DNA of 64,000 nucleotides from Marinobacter guineae. GTDB taxonomy: Bacteria > Pseudomonadota > Gammaproteobacteria > Pseudomonadales > Oleiphilaceae. A program made the translations under genes and the position numbers. Location of the stretch: the NCBI RefSeq assembly GCF_002744735.1, contig NZ_KZ319339.1, forward strand, positions 1,656,446 to 1,720,445, given 5' to 3'. Of the stretch, positions 7,789 to 15,498 are shown one piece after another; the stretch's first letter is position 1, and each line of letters begins with the position of its first letter. The notes below the pieces were generated by a model that saw nothing but the letters and a program-made list of their open reading frames with translations, searched no databases and was not told the origin of the DNA.

Positions 7789-10452
7789 TTAGCTCAGCAC
7801 CGGGTTCGTTTTGTTGCGATCGATTCCGTATTTGCGCATGGCTTCGAGAACCACATCGTTCTTCACCTCACCGTCCTGGGCCAGGGCAGACAGCGCGCTT
7901 ACCGTCACATAGTAACGATCCACTTCAAAGAAGCTGCGCAGCTTTTCCCGGGTATCACTGCGGCCGAAGCCATCAGTACCGAGAGTCAGGTAGGTTTTGG
8001 GGATGAACGCCCGGAGCTGCTCGGAGTGCAGCTTGATGTAATCGGTTGAAGACACTACCGGCCCGTCATGCTTCTCCAGGCACTGGGTAACGTAGGCCTT
8101 CTTGGGCTTGTCATCCGGGTGCAGACGGTTCCAGCGCTCCACGTGCTGGCCTTCACGGGCGAGCTCGTTGAAGCTGGTTACGCTCCAGACATCAGAGGCC
8201 ACGCCCCAGTCGTCTTTCAGCATCTGGGCTGCCGCACGCACCTCGTTCAGGATAGCGCCGGCACCAAGCAGCTGGACCCGGGGTGTTTTCTTATTACCCT
8301 TGGTTTCAACAGACTCGAACCGATACATACCCTTGATGATGCCGTCTTCAGAGTCCTTGGGCATCGCCGGCTGCTCGTAGTTTTCATTCTCGATTGTCAG
8401 GTAGTAGAAGACATTCTTGTTGTCCTCGAACATCTCTTTCATACCGTGACGAAGCACCACGGCCATTTCATAGCCGTAGGCCGGATCATAGGCCTTGCAG
8501 TTCGGAATGGTGTTGGCGAGAACATGGCTGTGCCCGTCCTGGTGCTGCAGGCCTTCACCGTTAAGAGTGGTCCGCCCGGCAGTGCCACCGATCAGGAAAC
8601 CACGGGCCTGAATGTCACCGGATGCCCATGCCAGATCGCCCACCCGCTGGAAGCCGAACATGGAATAGAAGATATAGAATGGAATCAGCGGGAAGTTATT
8701 GGTGCTGTAGGAGGTTGCAGCCGCCATCCAGGCCGCCATGGAGCCAGCTTCGTTGATACCTTCCTCAAGAATCTGGCCCTTTTTGTCTTCCCGGTAGTAC
8801 ATGATCTGGTCCCGGTCTTCCGGAACGTACTTCTGCCCCTCGGCCGTGTAAATACCCAGCTGACGGAACATGCCCTCCATACCAAAGGTACGGGCTTCGT
8901 CCGGCACGATCGGTACCACGCGCTTTCCAATACGTTTGTCTTTGGTCAGAGCCGTCAGTATCCGGACAAAGGCCATGGTGGTTGAAATTTTCCGCTCACC
9001 GGAACCTTCCAACACCGCCTTGAAAATGTCCAGCTCGGGAACCTTCAATGGCTGACAGTCCTTGCGCCGTTTTGGATAGAAACCACCCAACTCCTGACGG
9101 CGTTTTTTCATGTAGACGATTTCCGGGCTATCCGGCGCCGGCCGGTAATAGGGAACGTCTTTGAGTTCTTCGTCCTTCAGCGGCACCGCAAACCGGTCCC
9201 GGAACGACTTCAGCTGCTCGATGTCCAGTTTCTTCAGAGAGTGCGCTGTGTTCTGCGCCTCACCAGCCTCACCAAACCCGTAGCCCTTGATGGTATGAGC
9301 CAGAATAACGGTCGGGCGCCCGCCGTTGTTGTGGATGGCGTGATGATAGGCCGCGTAAATCTTGTAGGGGTCATGGCCTCCGCGGTTGAGCTTGTTAATC
9401 TCCTCATCAGAGAGGCCCTCAACCAGCTTCGCTGTTTCGGGGTATTTGCCGAAGAAATGCTTGCGGGTATAGGCAGGACCGTTGCTCTTGTAGTTCTGCA
9501 ACTCGCCATCACAGACTTCGTCCATGACATGCTGCATTTTGCCGTCCTTGTCATTCTCGAACAGGGGATCCCAGTGACGACCCCAAACCACTTTCAGCAC
9601 GTTCCAGCCGGCACCCCGGAAGACGCCTTCAAGTTCCTGGATGATTTTACCGTTGCCACGAACAGGTCCGTCCAGGCGCTGGAGGTTGCAGTTCACCACG
9701 AAGATGAGGTTGCTGAGGTTTTCCCGACCGGCCATTGAAATGGAACCCAGGGTTTCCGGCTCATCAGTTTCACCGTCACCGACAAAACACCAGACTTTTC
9801 GGTCGCCCATCTCGATGAGTTCACGGCTGTCCAGGTACTTCATGACGTGAGCCTGGTAGATGGCCTGGATAGGGCCAAGACCCATGGAAACCGTCGGGAA
9901 CTGCCAGTAATCCGGCATCAGCCAGGGGTGCGGATAAGAGGACAGGCCCGTGCCATCCACTTCCTCCCGGTATTTGTCCAGATCCTTCTCTTCGAAACGG
10001 CCTTCAAGGAAGGAGCGGGCATAGATGCCCGGCGAAGAATGGCCCTGGAAATAAATCAGATCCGATTCGCGTTTTTCATCGCCGCCATGGAAAAAGTAAT
10101 TGAAGCCCACGTCATACAGCGTGGCTGCGGATGAGAACGAAGAAACGTGTCCACCCAGATCTCCGGGCCGTTGGTTGGCGCGCATGACCATGGCCATGGC
10201 ATTCCAACGGATCAGGGAACGGATTCGGCGCTCCATAAACAAATCGCCAGGCATGGGTGCCTGCTGGGAAACAGGAATACTGTTTCGAAACGGCGTGGTT
10301 ATGGAGTAAGGCAGCTGGGTGCCATCGCGGCTGGCTCGCTCGGAGAGCCTTTCAAGTATGTATTTGGCCCGGTCTACGCCTTCGTTCTCGATCAGAGATT
10401 CCAGCGCGTCCAGCCATTCACTGGTTTCAATGGGATCATCGTCCTGGTACAT
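7789..10452 (-). CDS. aceE: pyruvate dehydrogenase E1 component, homodimeric
   Basis: An 887-residue thiamine-diphosphate enzyme, the same length as E. coli AceE. The ThDP/Mg motif GDGETDEPE...NCN is present, as is the E1 signature GHSSPGIYARSF. It decarboxylates pyruvate and reductively acetylates the lipoyl groups of AceF. ATG 10452 is preferred over an in-frame TTG one codon upstream because GGGAGGG lies just ahead. First gene of an aceE-aceF operon; the E3 subunit (lpd) is not in this window. A putative promoter with an overlapping inverted repeat lies near 10720-10749. Confidence 0.96.
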   Translation of the reverse strand: MYQDDDPIETSEWLDALESLIENEGVDRAKYILERLSERASRDGTQLPYSITTPFRNSIPVSQQAPMPGDLFMERRIRSLIRWNAMAMVMRANQRPGDLGGHVSSFSSAATLYDVGFNYFFHGGDEKRESDLIYFQGHSSPGIYARSFLEGRFEEKDLDKYREEVDGTGLSSYPHPWLMPDYWQFPTVSMGLGPIQAIYQAHVMKYLDSRELIEMGDRKVWCFVGDGETDEPETLGSISMAGRENLSNLIFVVNCNLQRLDGPVRGNGKIIQELEGVFRGAGWNVLKVVWGRHWDPLFENDKDGKMQHVMDEVCDGELQNYKSNGPAYTRKHFFGKYPETAKLVEGLSDEEINKLNRGGHDPYKIYAAYHHAIHNNGGRPTVILAHTIKGYGFGEAGEAQNTAHSLKKLDIEQLKSFRDRFAVPLKDEELKDVPYYRPAPDSPEIVYMKKRRQELGGFYPKRRKDCQPLKVPELDIFKAVLEGSGERKISTTMAFVRILTALTKDKRIGKRVVPIVPDEARTFGMEGMFRQLGIYTAEGQKYVPEDRDQIMYYREDKKGQILEEGINEAGSMAAWMAAATSYSTNNFPLIPFYIFYSMFGFQRVGDLAWASGDIQARGFLIGGTAGRTTLNGEGLQHQDGHSHVLANTIPNCKAYDPAYGYEMAVVLRHGMKEMFEDNKNVFYYLTIENENYEQPAMPKDSEDGIIKGMYRFESVETKGNKKTPRVQLLGAGAILNEVRAAAQMLKDDWGVASDVWSVTSFNELAREGQHVERWNRLHPDDKPKKAYVTQCLEKHDGPVVSSTDYIKLHSEQLRAFIPKTYLTLGTDGFGRSDTREKLRSFFEVDRYYVTVSALSALAQDGEVKNDVVLEAMRKYGIDRNKTNPVLS

Positions 10453-10719
10453 CAAACCCTCCCCTTGGCATCAAAAAGTGCAGCGCGGCCACGATCAGCA
10501 GCCTGGCGCGTTGCGGTGTCGGTAAGCTGCGATGAAATGCAGTATGTTGTTATGGGTATTGTCAGCCTGACAGGTGTACCGGCTTGCAGTACACAGAACC
10601 TGTATAAAGCATAGATCAGCTTTCACACTTTTCCTGCCTGATCGCCCCGATTCACGGGCTTTTGGCCTCGGATTGACCGGCACTCTGATTAAAGTGCACG
10701 GATCTGCCCACCCGATTAC

Positions 10720-10749
10720 GTAGTATTTTTACTACATTTTGACTGTCAA
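10720..10749 (-). promoter_or_regulatory. putative aceE promoter with operator-like inverted repeat
   Basis: On the minus strand TTGACA (10744-10749) is followed after 18 nt by TACTAC (10720-10725), a weak -10. The inverted repeat GTAGTA-TTTT-TACTAC (10720-10735) covers that -10, a typical position for a repressor site. The -35 is perfect; the -10 is poor, so assignment is tentative. Confidence 0.45.
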
Positions 10750-11010
10750 GTTCAATTCAAGCCGCATTTAAATCCGTTTCAGACCGGATCCTTGCGGTTA
10801 CTTACGGAAGAATGACCGTTTTCGGACCATCAGACAACCAGACTGCGACCAATGTCGTAGCATTCTTATCAAACGACATTTTCATTACCACGCTAAAAGA
10901 TCAGACTTACTGATTTACCCGCAATTTCGTAGATTTTCACGTTTATTACTGAATTTTCAGTCAATTATTCTGAAATAGACGCCTGATTTCTCGATACTTT
11001 TTGATTAGAC

Positions 11011-11039
11011 CTGAAAATAAATTCCTGTTTATGTATACT
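11011..11039 (+). promoter_or_regulatory. putative promoter of the radical SAM gene
   Basis: CTGAAA (11011-11016), 17-nt spacer, TATACT (11034-11039). Weak -35, good -10. Transcription from here would place the palindrome at 11065-11085 in the early transcribed region. Confidence 0.4.
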
Positions 11040-11064
11040 GCCTGACCGTTTTTTAACCACCCGA

Positions 11065-11085
11065 AAAAGTGGTCGGACCACTTTT
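11065..11085. promoter_or_regulatory. FadR/PdhR-type palindromic operator
   Basis: A perfect 21-bp palindrome: ten-base arms AAAAGTGGTC and GACCACTTTT around one central G. Its centre fits the TGGTCnGACCA pattern bound by GntR regulators of the FadR/PdhR/LldR subfamily. It ends 29 nt before the radical SAM gene start. The regulator is not encoded in this window. Confidence 0.6.
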
Positions 11086-11114
11086 ATGACATGGCACTAA
11101 TCAGAGGGCGATCT

Positions 11115-12479
11115 ATGAACTCCATCGTCACCTTTCCGAACCGGATTCCCACTGCGGAGTTCGAGGAACGGCGTTTCAAGGTCTACACAGACCGCCAGCT
11201 CGACAAGATCGAAGTCATTCAGAATCTCCCTGAAGAGACCCTGTTTGAAATGAAGGTGGTAGCAAGCGTGCTGCCTTTCCGGGTCAACGAATATGTGATC
11301 AACGAACTGATCAACTGGGACAAGGTACCGAACGACCCGATCTATCAACTTGTCTTCCCTCAAAAAGGCATGTTGAAAGACGAGCATTACGAGCGTATGG
11401 CAAAAATGCACCGGGAAGGTGCCGACAAGAAAGAGATCCAGGCCGTTGCCAAGGAAATTCGGGATGAACTGAACCCGCATCCGGCTGGACAGATGGAAAT
11501 GAACATGCCGGAACTGGACGGCGAGGTGTTGGACGGCGTTCAGCACAAGTACCGGGAAACGGTTCTGTTCTTCCCGGCTCAGGGTCAGACCTGTCACTCC
11601 TATTGCACCTTCTGCTTCCGCTGGGCGCAGTTTGTCGGTGACAAGGACCTGAAGATGTCCAGCACCGAAGCCGAGAAACTGCACGGCTATCTGCGGGAGC
11701 ACACCGAGGTAACCGACCTGCTGGTGACAGGCGGCGACCCCATGGTGATGAAAACCAAGAACCTGGTGCAGTATCTGGAACCGCTGCTGCAGCCGGAGTT
11801 TGACCACATCCAGACCATCCGGATCGGCACCAAGGCCCTTACCTTCTGGCCGTACCGTTTTGTGACCGACAAGGATGCGGATGAACTCATCGACCTGTTC
11901 GCCCGCCTGGTGGAGGCTGGCAAGCATGTGGCCATCATGGCCCACTACAACCATTGGCAGGAAATCACCACCGAGATTGCCGAGGAGGCCATCCGGCGTA
12001 TCCGCGCCACGGGTGCCGAAATCCGCGCCCAGGGCCCATTGATCAAGCACGTGAACGACAATGCCGATGCCTGGGCCAGGCTGTGGAAGAAGGAAGTGCA
12101 GCTCGGCATTATCCCCTACTACATGTTCGTAGAGCGCGACACCGGCGCCAAGAACTACTTCGAGGTACCACTTGCCGAGGCGTTCCAGATCTATCGGGAA
12201 GCCATGAAGAAGGTCAGCGGCCTGGCACGCACAGCCCGCGGTCCCTCCATGAGCGCCGGCCCCGGCAAGGTGGAAATCCAGGGTATTACCGAAATCCACG
12301 GCGAAAAGGTCTTCGTCCTGCGCTTCCTGCAGGGCCGCAACCCGGACTGGGTTCAGCGCCCGTTCTTTGCCAAATACAGCGAAACTGCCACCTGGCTGCA
12401 TGAACTGGAGCCGGCTTTCGGAGAAGATAAGTTCTTTTTCGAGGATGAATTCGAGCAGATGAAAATGGGCAACGGCTGA
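11115..12479 (+). CDS. KamA-family radical SAM aminomutase, probably not lysine-specific
   Basis: A 454-residue radical SAM enzyme. Cys160, Cys164 and Cys167 (CHSYCTFC) form the CxxxCxxC iron-sulfur site, followed by TGGDP, and Lys385 in SAGPGK corresponds to the PLP-binding lysine of lysine 2,3-aminomutase. Counting back without gaps, the two aspartates that hold the lysine side chain in clostridial KamA (Asp293, Asp330) fall on Arg341 and Ser378 here. In glutamate 2,3-aminomutase these are Lys and Asn. A 2,3-aminomutase acting on an acidic amino acid is therefore inferred; beta-glutamate is a known osmolyte. ATG 11115 is chosen for its AGAGGG site; an upstream ATG at 11091 lacks one. Divergent from aceEF. 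Confidence 0.8.
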   Translation: MNSIVTFPNRIPTAEFEERRFKVYTDRQLDKIEVIQNLPEETLFEMKVVASVLPFRVNEYVINELINWDKVPNDPIYQLVFPQKGMLKDEHYERMAKMHREGADKKEIQAVAKEIRDELNPHPAGQMEMNMPELDGEVLDGVQHKYRETVLFFPAQGQTCHSYCTFCFRWAQFVGDKDLKMSSTEAEKLHGYLREHTEVTDLLVTGGDPMVMKTKNLVQYLEPLLQPEFDHIQTIRIGTKALTFWPYRFVTDKDADELIDLFARLVEAGKHVAIMAHYNHWQEITTEIAEEAIRRIRATGAEIRAQGPLIKHVNDNADAWARLWKKEVQLGIIPYYMFVERDTGAKNYFEVPLAEAFQIYREAMKKVSGLARTARGPSMSAGPGKVEIQGITEIHGEKVFVLRFLQGRNPDWVQRPFFAKYSETATWLHELEPAFGEDKFFFEDEFEQMKMGNG

Positions 12480-12509
12480 TTAGGCACTGGTTACCCCATT
12501 CTATTGGGC

Positions 12510-12553
12510 GAAAACGGGGGTGGGATGAAATTCTTCATCCCACCCCCGTTTTC
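12510..12553. terminator. bidirectional hairpin between kamA-like and lipoprotein genes
   Basis: A 20-bp perfect stem (12510-12529 with 12534-12553) and 4-nt loop, with A-rich and T-rich stem ends. It lies between convergent genes and can serve both as an intrinsic terminator. Confidence 0.85.
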
Positions 12554-12574
12554 AACAGTGACGGACAGTTCGTT

Positions 12575-14140
12575 TTAGTTCGTACCCTGGGTTCCTGAGT
12601 TGCGGGCCTCAACCTCTTCGAAAATTGTCTCGATCAGGACCCGACTCCTGGATTGCAGGAAAAGGGATTCGCGGTCAGCACTGGGCTTGTAGTTCAACAC
12701 CAGCGTCAGGTCTCCCGCCGTACGGTACGGGAAATACCAGTGCTCTTCTGAATCGACGGATAGGTTCTCGACCGTTATGACGATATCGTCAGAGGTCTGC
12801 ATCTGCCCGTTCATTTCATAGAGCGGAACCGTCTTGAAGGTGGTGGTTGCGCTATCGGTATGGTTCAGCGCAGAAAGCACCAGATCCCCTGTGTTGAGTT
12901 CCTCCTCAGCACCACTCACGGTATATGCCTGGTCACCGGTCACAGTGAATTCCGATTGCATCAGGAAGTAATCAATGCTTCCGAAATCCGGATTGTCGTC
13001 CCTGAAAGAATAGGTGATGACGTCTTCTTCAACTCTGTAATCACCCGCATCCTTCAGCTCCGGATTGTTGTCTACCCAGAACAACTCACCGTTATCGGCG
13101 ACCATTAGAAACATCGAATACCCGCCTTCGCTAAACCGGTGCAGCATAGTCAATTCGCGGGTGGCTGGGTTTCCGCTGTCATCCGTGAAATTCCAGACAA
13201 GGTTGCCATCAGAGTTGACATCAAAAGTGGTGTCAGAGCTGCAGGCTGAAGTGGGCGCCTCGATACCTACAGTTTTGCCCTGGAAGCCGAATGTCTCGTT
13301 ATCAAGACAGAACGCGTCGGGGTTATTCGCAGAGCCAAAGCGGATGAAGTAGTGCTCATTATCTCCCACATCATCGAAACGAAACATTGACCAATTTGTG
13401 TCTTGCAGCGTGGTTTTTTCAAACTCGAGGGCTGTTGGGGGCACGTCGTCGCTGATCGAACCATCTTCCTGCAACTCGAGTTCGACCAGGTCGGGGTCAG
13501 CCCCCGCCTCAACTTCTGCCTCTACAGTCGCTTTTGCAGCAACCAGATTGCTGCTAACCAGGCTCTCAGTGGAGCCTTTTTTGGTCTCGCTCACAACGAA
13601 TCGGGCAAGAGCATGGGCGATGCTTGCTTTTGCGGCCGCATCTACATCGCTGCTTGCCTTTTGGGCAATATAGTCACCAGCAATTACGGACTCATCCAGC
13701 CCCAGGTCTTCGGCGAGTTGGCCAACCGTCACTCCGGTGGTTTGGGCGATGTGAGTGAACGGCGTGATAAAAGCTGACCCCTTCGGTGCACCAAGCACAT
13801 AGGTTTTATCGACAACGCCACTGTCAGAGTCAATTGTTTTGCCCGCTACGGCACGGACCACGAGATTGCCGTTGAAGTTAATGCCAGCCACACTGATCTT
13901 GCCCGAAGCATTCGTTGATCCGACCGGACCAAGCCCTTGCTCGGACACCTCAAGCCTGCCATTTGCATTGGCGTCGATGTAAACCTCAGCGTTTTGCAGG
14001 TAGCCGTCGATTGCCGTGATGGTTTGTGGTCCATTCGAGGGTGGTATCGATCCCGACTCCGATCCTGAACCTCCGCAACCGGTTAGAAGAGTGCTACCAG
14101 CAACGGCCAATGCCAGGATCGAGATTTTTTTGTCTTTCAT
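12575..14140 (-). CDS. secreted lipoprotein of unknown function with EF-hand-like loop
   Basis: A 521-residue protein I do not recognise. It begins with a lipoprotein signal peptide (LALAVAGSTLLTGC, lipid-carrying Cys22), then a Gly/Ser-rich spacer. Residues 43-110 form a small domain containing DANANGRLEVSE (56-67), which fits the DxDxDGxhxxxE calcium loop of EF-hands with Asn in positions 3 and 5. A helical Ala-rich stretch follows, and the C-terminal half looks beta-rich, with many aromatic and acidic residues. Probably outer-membrane anchored or surface exposed. GGAG precedes the ATG. It stands alone between two hairpins. Confidence 0.75.
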   Translation of the reverse strand: MKDKKISILALAVAGSTLLTGCGGSGSESGSIPPSNGPQTITAIDGYLQNAEVYIDANANGRLEVSEQGLGPVGSTNASGKISVAGINFNGNLVVRAVAGKTIDSDSGVVDKTYVLGAPKGSAFITPFTHIAQTTGVTVGQLAEDLGLDESVIAGDYIAQKASSDVDAAAKASIAHALARFVVSETKKGSTESLVSSNLVAAKATVEAEVEAGADPDLVELELQEDGSISDDVPPTALEFEKTTLQDTNWSMFRFDDVGDNEHYFIRFGSANNPDAFCLDNETFGFQGKTVGIEAPTSACSSDTTFDVNSDGNLVWNFTDDSGNPATRELTMLHRFSEGGYSMFLMVADNGELFWVDNNPELKDAGDYRVEEDVITYSFRDDNPDFGSIDYFLMQSEFTVTGDQAYTVSGAEEELNTGDLVLSALNHTDSATTTFKTVPLYEMNGQMQTSDDIVITVENLSVDSEEHWYFPYRTAGDLTLVLNYKPSADRESLFLQSRSRVLIETIFEEVEARNSGTQGTN

Positions 14141-14374
14141 TCATTGCTCCACATAATCGAGTTTGCCGGGTCAAACCTACCCTGACTATTTACCACCCCA
14201 TCGAGTGGCCAGTACAGACTATCCCACCGCCAAATTTAATTATGTTAAATATTGAAAAATTAACTTATTTTTCAATATTTAAGATTGTATCTTGCAATCA
14301 TGTTGTTTGTTTTTCGCAATTAAAACTTCGGCACAAAGCCTTCCGGCCGGGCCTTGTGAATGGCGTTGTGGCAG

Positions 14375-14409
14375 GGTCTGATCACCCACAGGGTTCGGGT
14401 GATCAGACC
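14375..14409. repeat. 13-bp palindrome after the thioredoxin-like gene
   Basis: Perfect 13-bp stem GGTCTGATCACCC / GGGTGATCAGACC with a 9-nt loop, 16 nt after the stop of the leftward thioredoxin gene. No T tract follows on either strand. Placement is like the GTCAGAT palindromes elsewhere in the window, but the motif is different. Confidence 0.7.
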
Positions 14410-14425
14410 GCCTCTGGCAGATCAA

Positions 14426-15289
14426 TCAATGCATGAGGGTATAGAGCTTACGCCGATAGGTCCGCACATCCGGGTTGTTGTTACCCAGCTTGTCGAACAG
14501 CTCGATCAGCGTGGTCTTGGCCACCTCGTCCTTGTATTTGCTGTCCACCTGCATCAGGCGAATCAGAAGATCCATGGCTTCGGCGTTGTTTTCCTGTAAT
14601 ACGTGGTGAAGCGCCAACTGGTGCAATGCGTTCGGGTCTTTCGGGTCCTGCTCCAGTGCCATCTCCAGATCCTTGATCGGCGGCAGCTCCGCTGACTGCT
14701 TCAGGAACTTCACGCGGGCCGCCAGCTGTTTGGCCTGATGCTGCATTTTCTCTTCCGGTGGCAGGCTCTCGAGTACTTGCTCGGCAGTCTCGAGATCGCC
14801 CATTTCCGCCTTTAGCTGGGCCAGATCAATCAGCACCTTCAGGTTTTCGGGGTCTTTCTGGTTCATTTCCGAGAGGATGGCCAGAGCACCTTCCACGTCC
14901 CCCTCTTCCCAGATCCGATGGGCCTTGTCGTAAGGGTCTTCCTTTGGGGCCTCAACGTGCTTGTCCAGTACCTTTCGGATCTCGCTTTCGGGTAAGGCGC
15001 CGTTGAAACCATCCACGGCCTGGCCATCCTTCACCAGTATTATCGTTGGCAAGCTGCGCACACCCAGGCTGGCGGTAAGCTGCTCCTGCTCATCGGCGTT
15101 GACCTTGGCCAGCATGAAGCCACCTTCGTAATCATTGGCCAGTTTCTCGAGCACAGGCGTCAGTTGCTTGCAGGGGGCACACCACTCGGCCCAGACATCC
15201 ACCAGGACGGGCGTGGTGGCCGAGGCTTCCATGACCTTCTGCTGAAAGTTTTCCATGGTGGCTTCAAAGATGTAGGGAGAGTTGCTCAT
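14426..15289 (-). CDS. cnoX: thioredoxin-fold co-chaperone with TPR-like tail (CnoX/YbbN)
   Basis: A 287-residue protein with an N-terminal thioredoxin domain (WCAPC at 36-40, cis-Pro region RSLPTI) and a C-terminal helical region with TPR-like repeats. This is the architecture of E. coli YbbN/CnoX, a holdase that protects unfolded proteins and delivers them to DnaK and GroEL under bleach stress. Unlike E. coli, which has lost the second cysteine (SQHC), this copy keeps both redox cysteines. ATG 15289 with AGGTG upstream is preferred to a GTG at 15298. Cytoplasmic. Divergent from the lon-type gene. Confidence 0.88.
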   Translation of the reverse strand: MSNSPYIFEATMENFQQKVMEASATTPVLVDVWAEWCAPCKQLTPVLEKLANDYEGGFMLAKVNADEQEQLTASLGVRSLPTIILVKDGQAVDGFNGALPESEIRKVLDKHVEAPKEDPYDKAHRIWEEGDVEGALAILSEMNQKDPENLKVLIDLAQLKAEMGDLETAEQVLESLPPEEKMQHQAKQLAARVKFLKQSAELPPIKDLEMALEQDPKDPNALHQLALHHVLQENNAEAMDLLIRLMQVDSKYKDEVAKTTLIELFDKLGNNNPDVRTYRRKLYTLMH

Positions 15290-15387
15290 GCAGGGCACCT
15301 GAAAAAGTCGAATGAATCGTTAGGAACTGTCAGAGGACATGGGGCCGGGTGCCGGAAAATCAAGCGTGATCCGATAAAAGCCAACTC

Positions 15388-15394
15388 CTTGAAA
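15388..15394 (+). promoter_or_regulatory. CTTGAAA, possible -35 of the lon-type gene
   Basis: CTTGAAA matches a sigma-32 or sigma-70 -35 element about 105 nt before the protease start. No good -10 of either class is found at the right distance, so this is only suggestive. Confidence 0.25.
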
Positions 15395-15498
15395 TAACCA
15401 TATCTGCCGTTACATAAGCTATTACGCAACGCGTTGGGGAGAGGCTTTAATAATGTACCCCGGCGACTCACAACCTTTCCGGATGGATACTTCACGGC

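Larger units (their letters stand above)
10456..11114. other. 660-bp divergent intergenic region, aceE / kamA-like
   Basis: AT-rich and without credible genes; short open frames here have no ribosome sites or recognisable products. It holds a leftward promoter for aceE (TTGACA), an inverted repeat over its -10, a rightward -10-like TATACT, and a FadR/PdhR-type palindrome just ahead of the radical SAM gene. The leader of aceE would be about 260 nt. Confidence 0.6.

Noticed and set aside
10495..10683. Short frames in the aceE-kamA gap
   Set aside because: No ribosome sites, no recognisable product; the region fits regulatory DNA.
11097..12401. 434-codon open frame opposite the radical SAM gene
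   Set aside because: Shadow frame; the plus-strand product has intact CxxxCxxC and PLP motifs.
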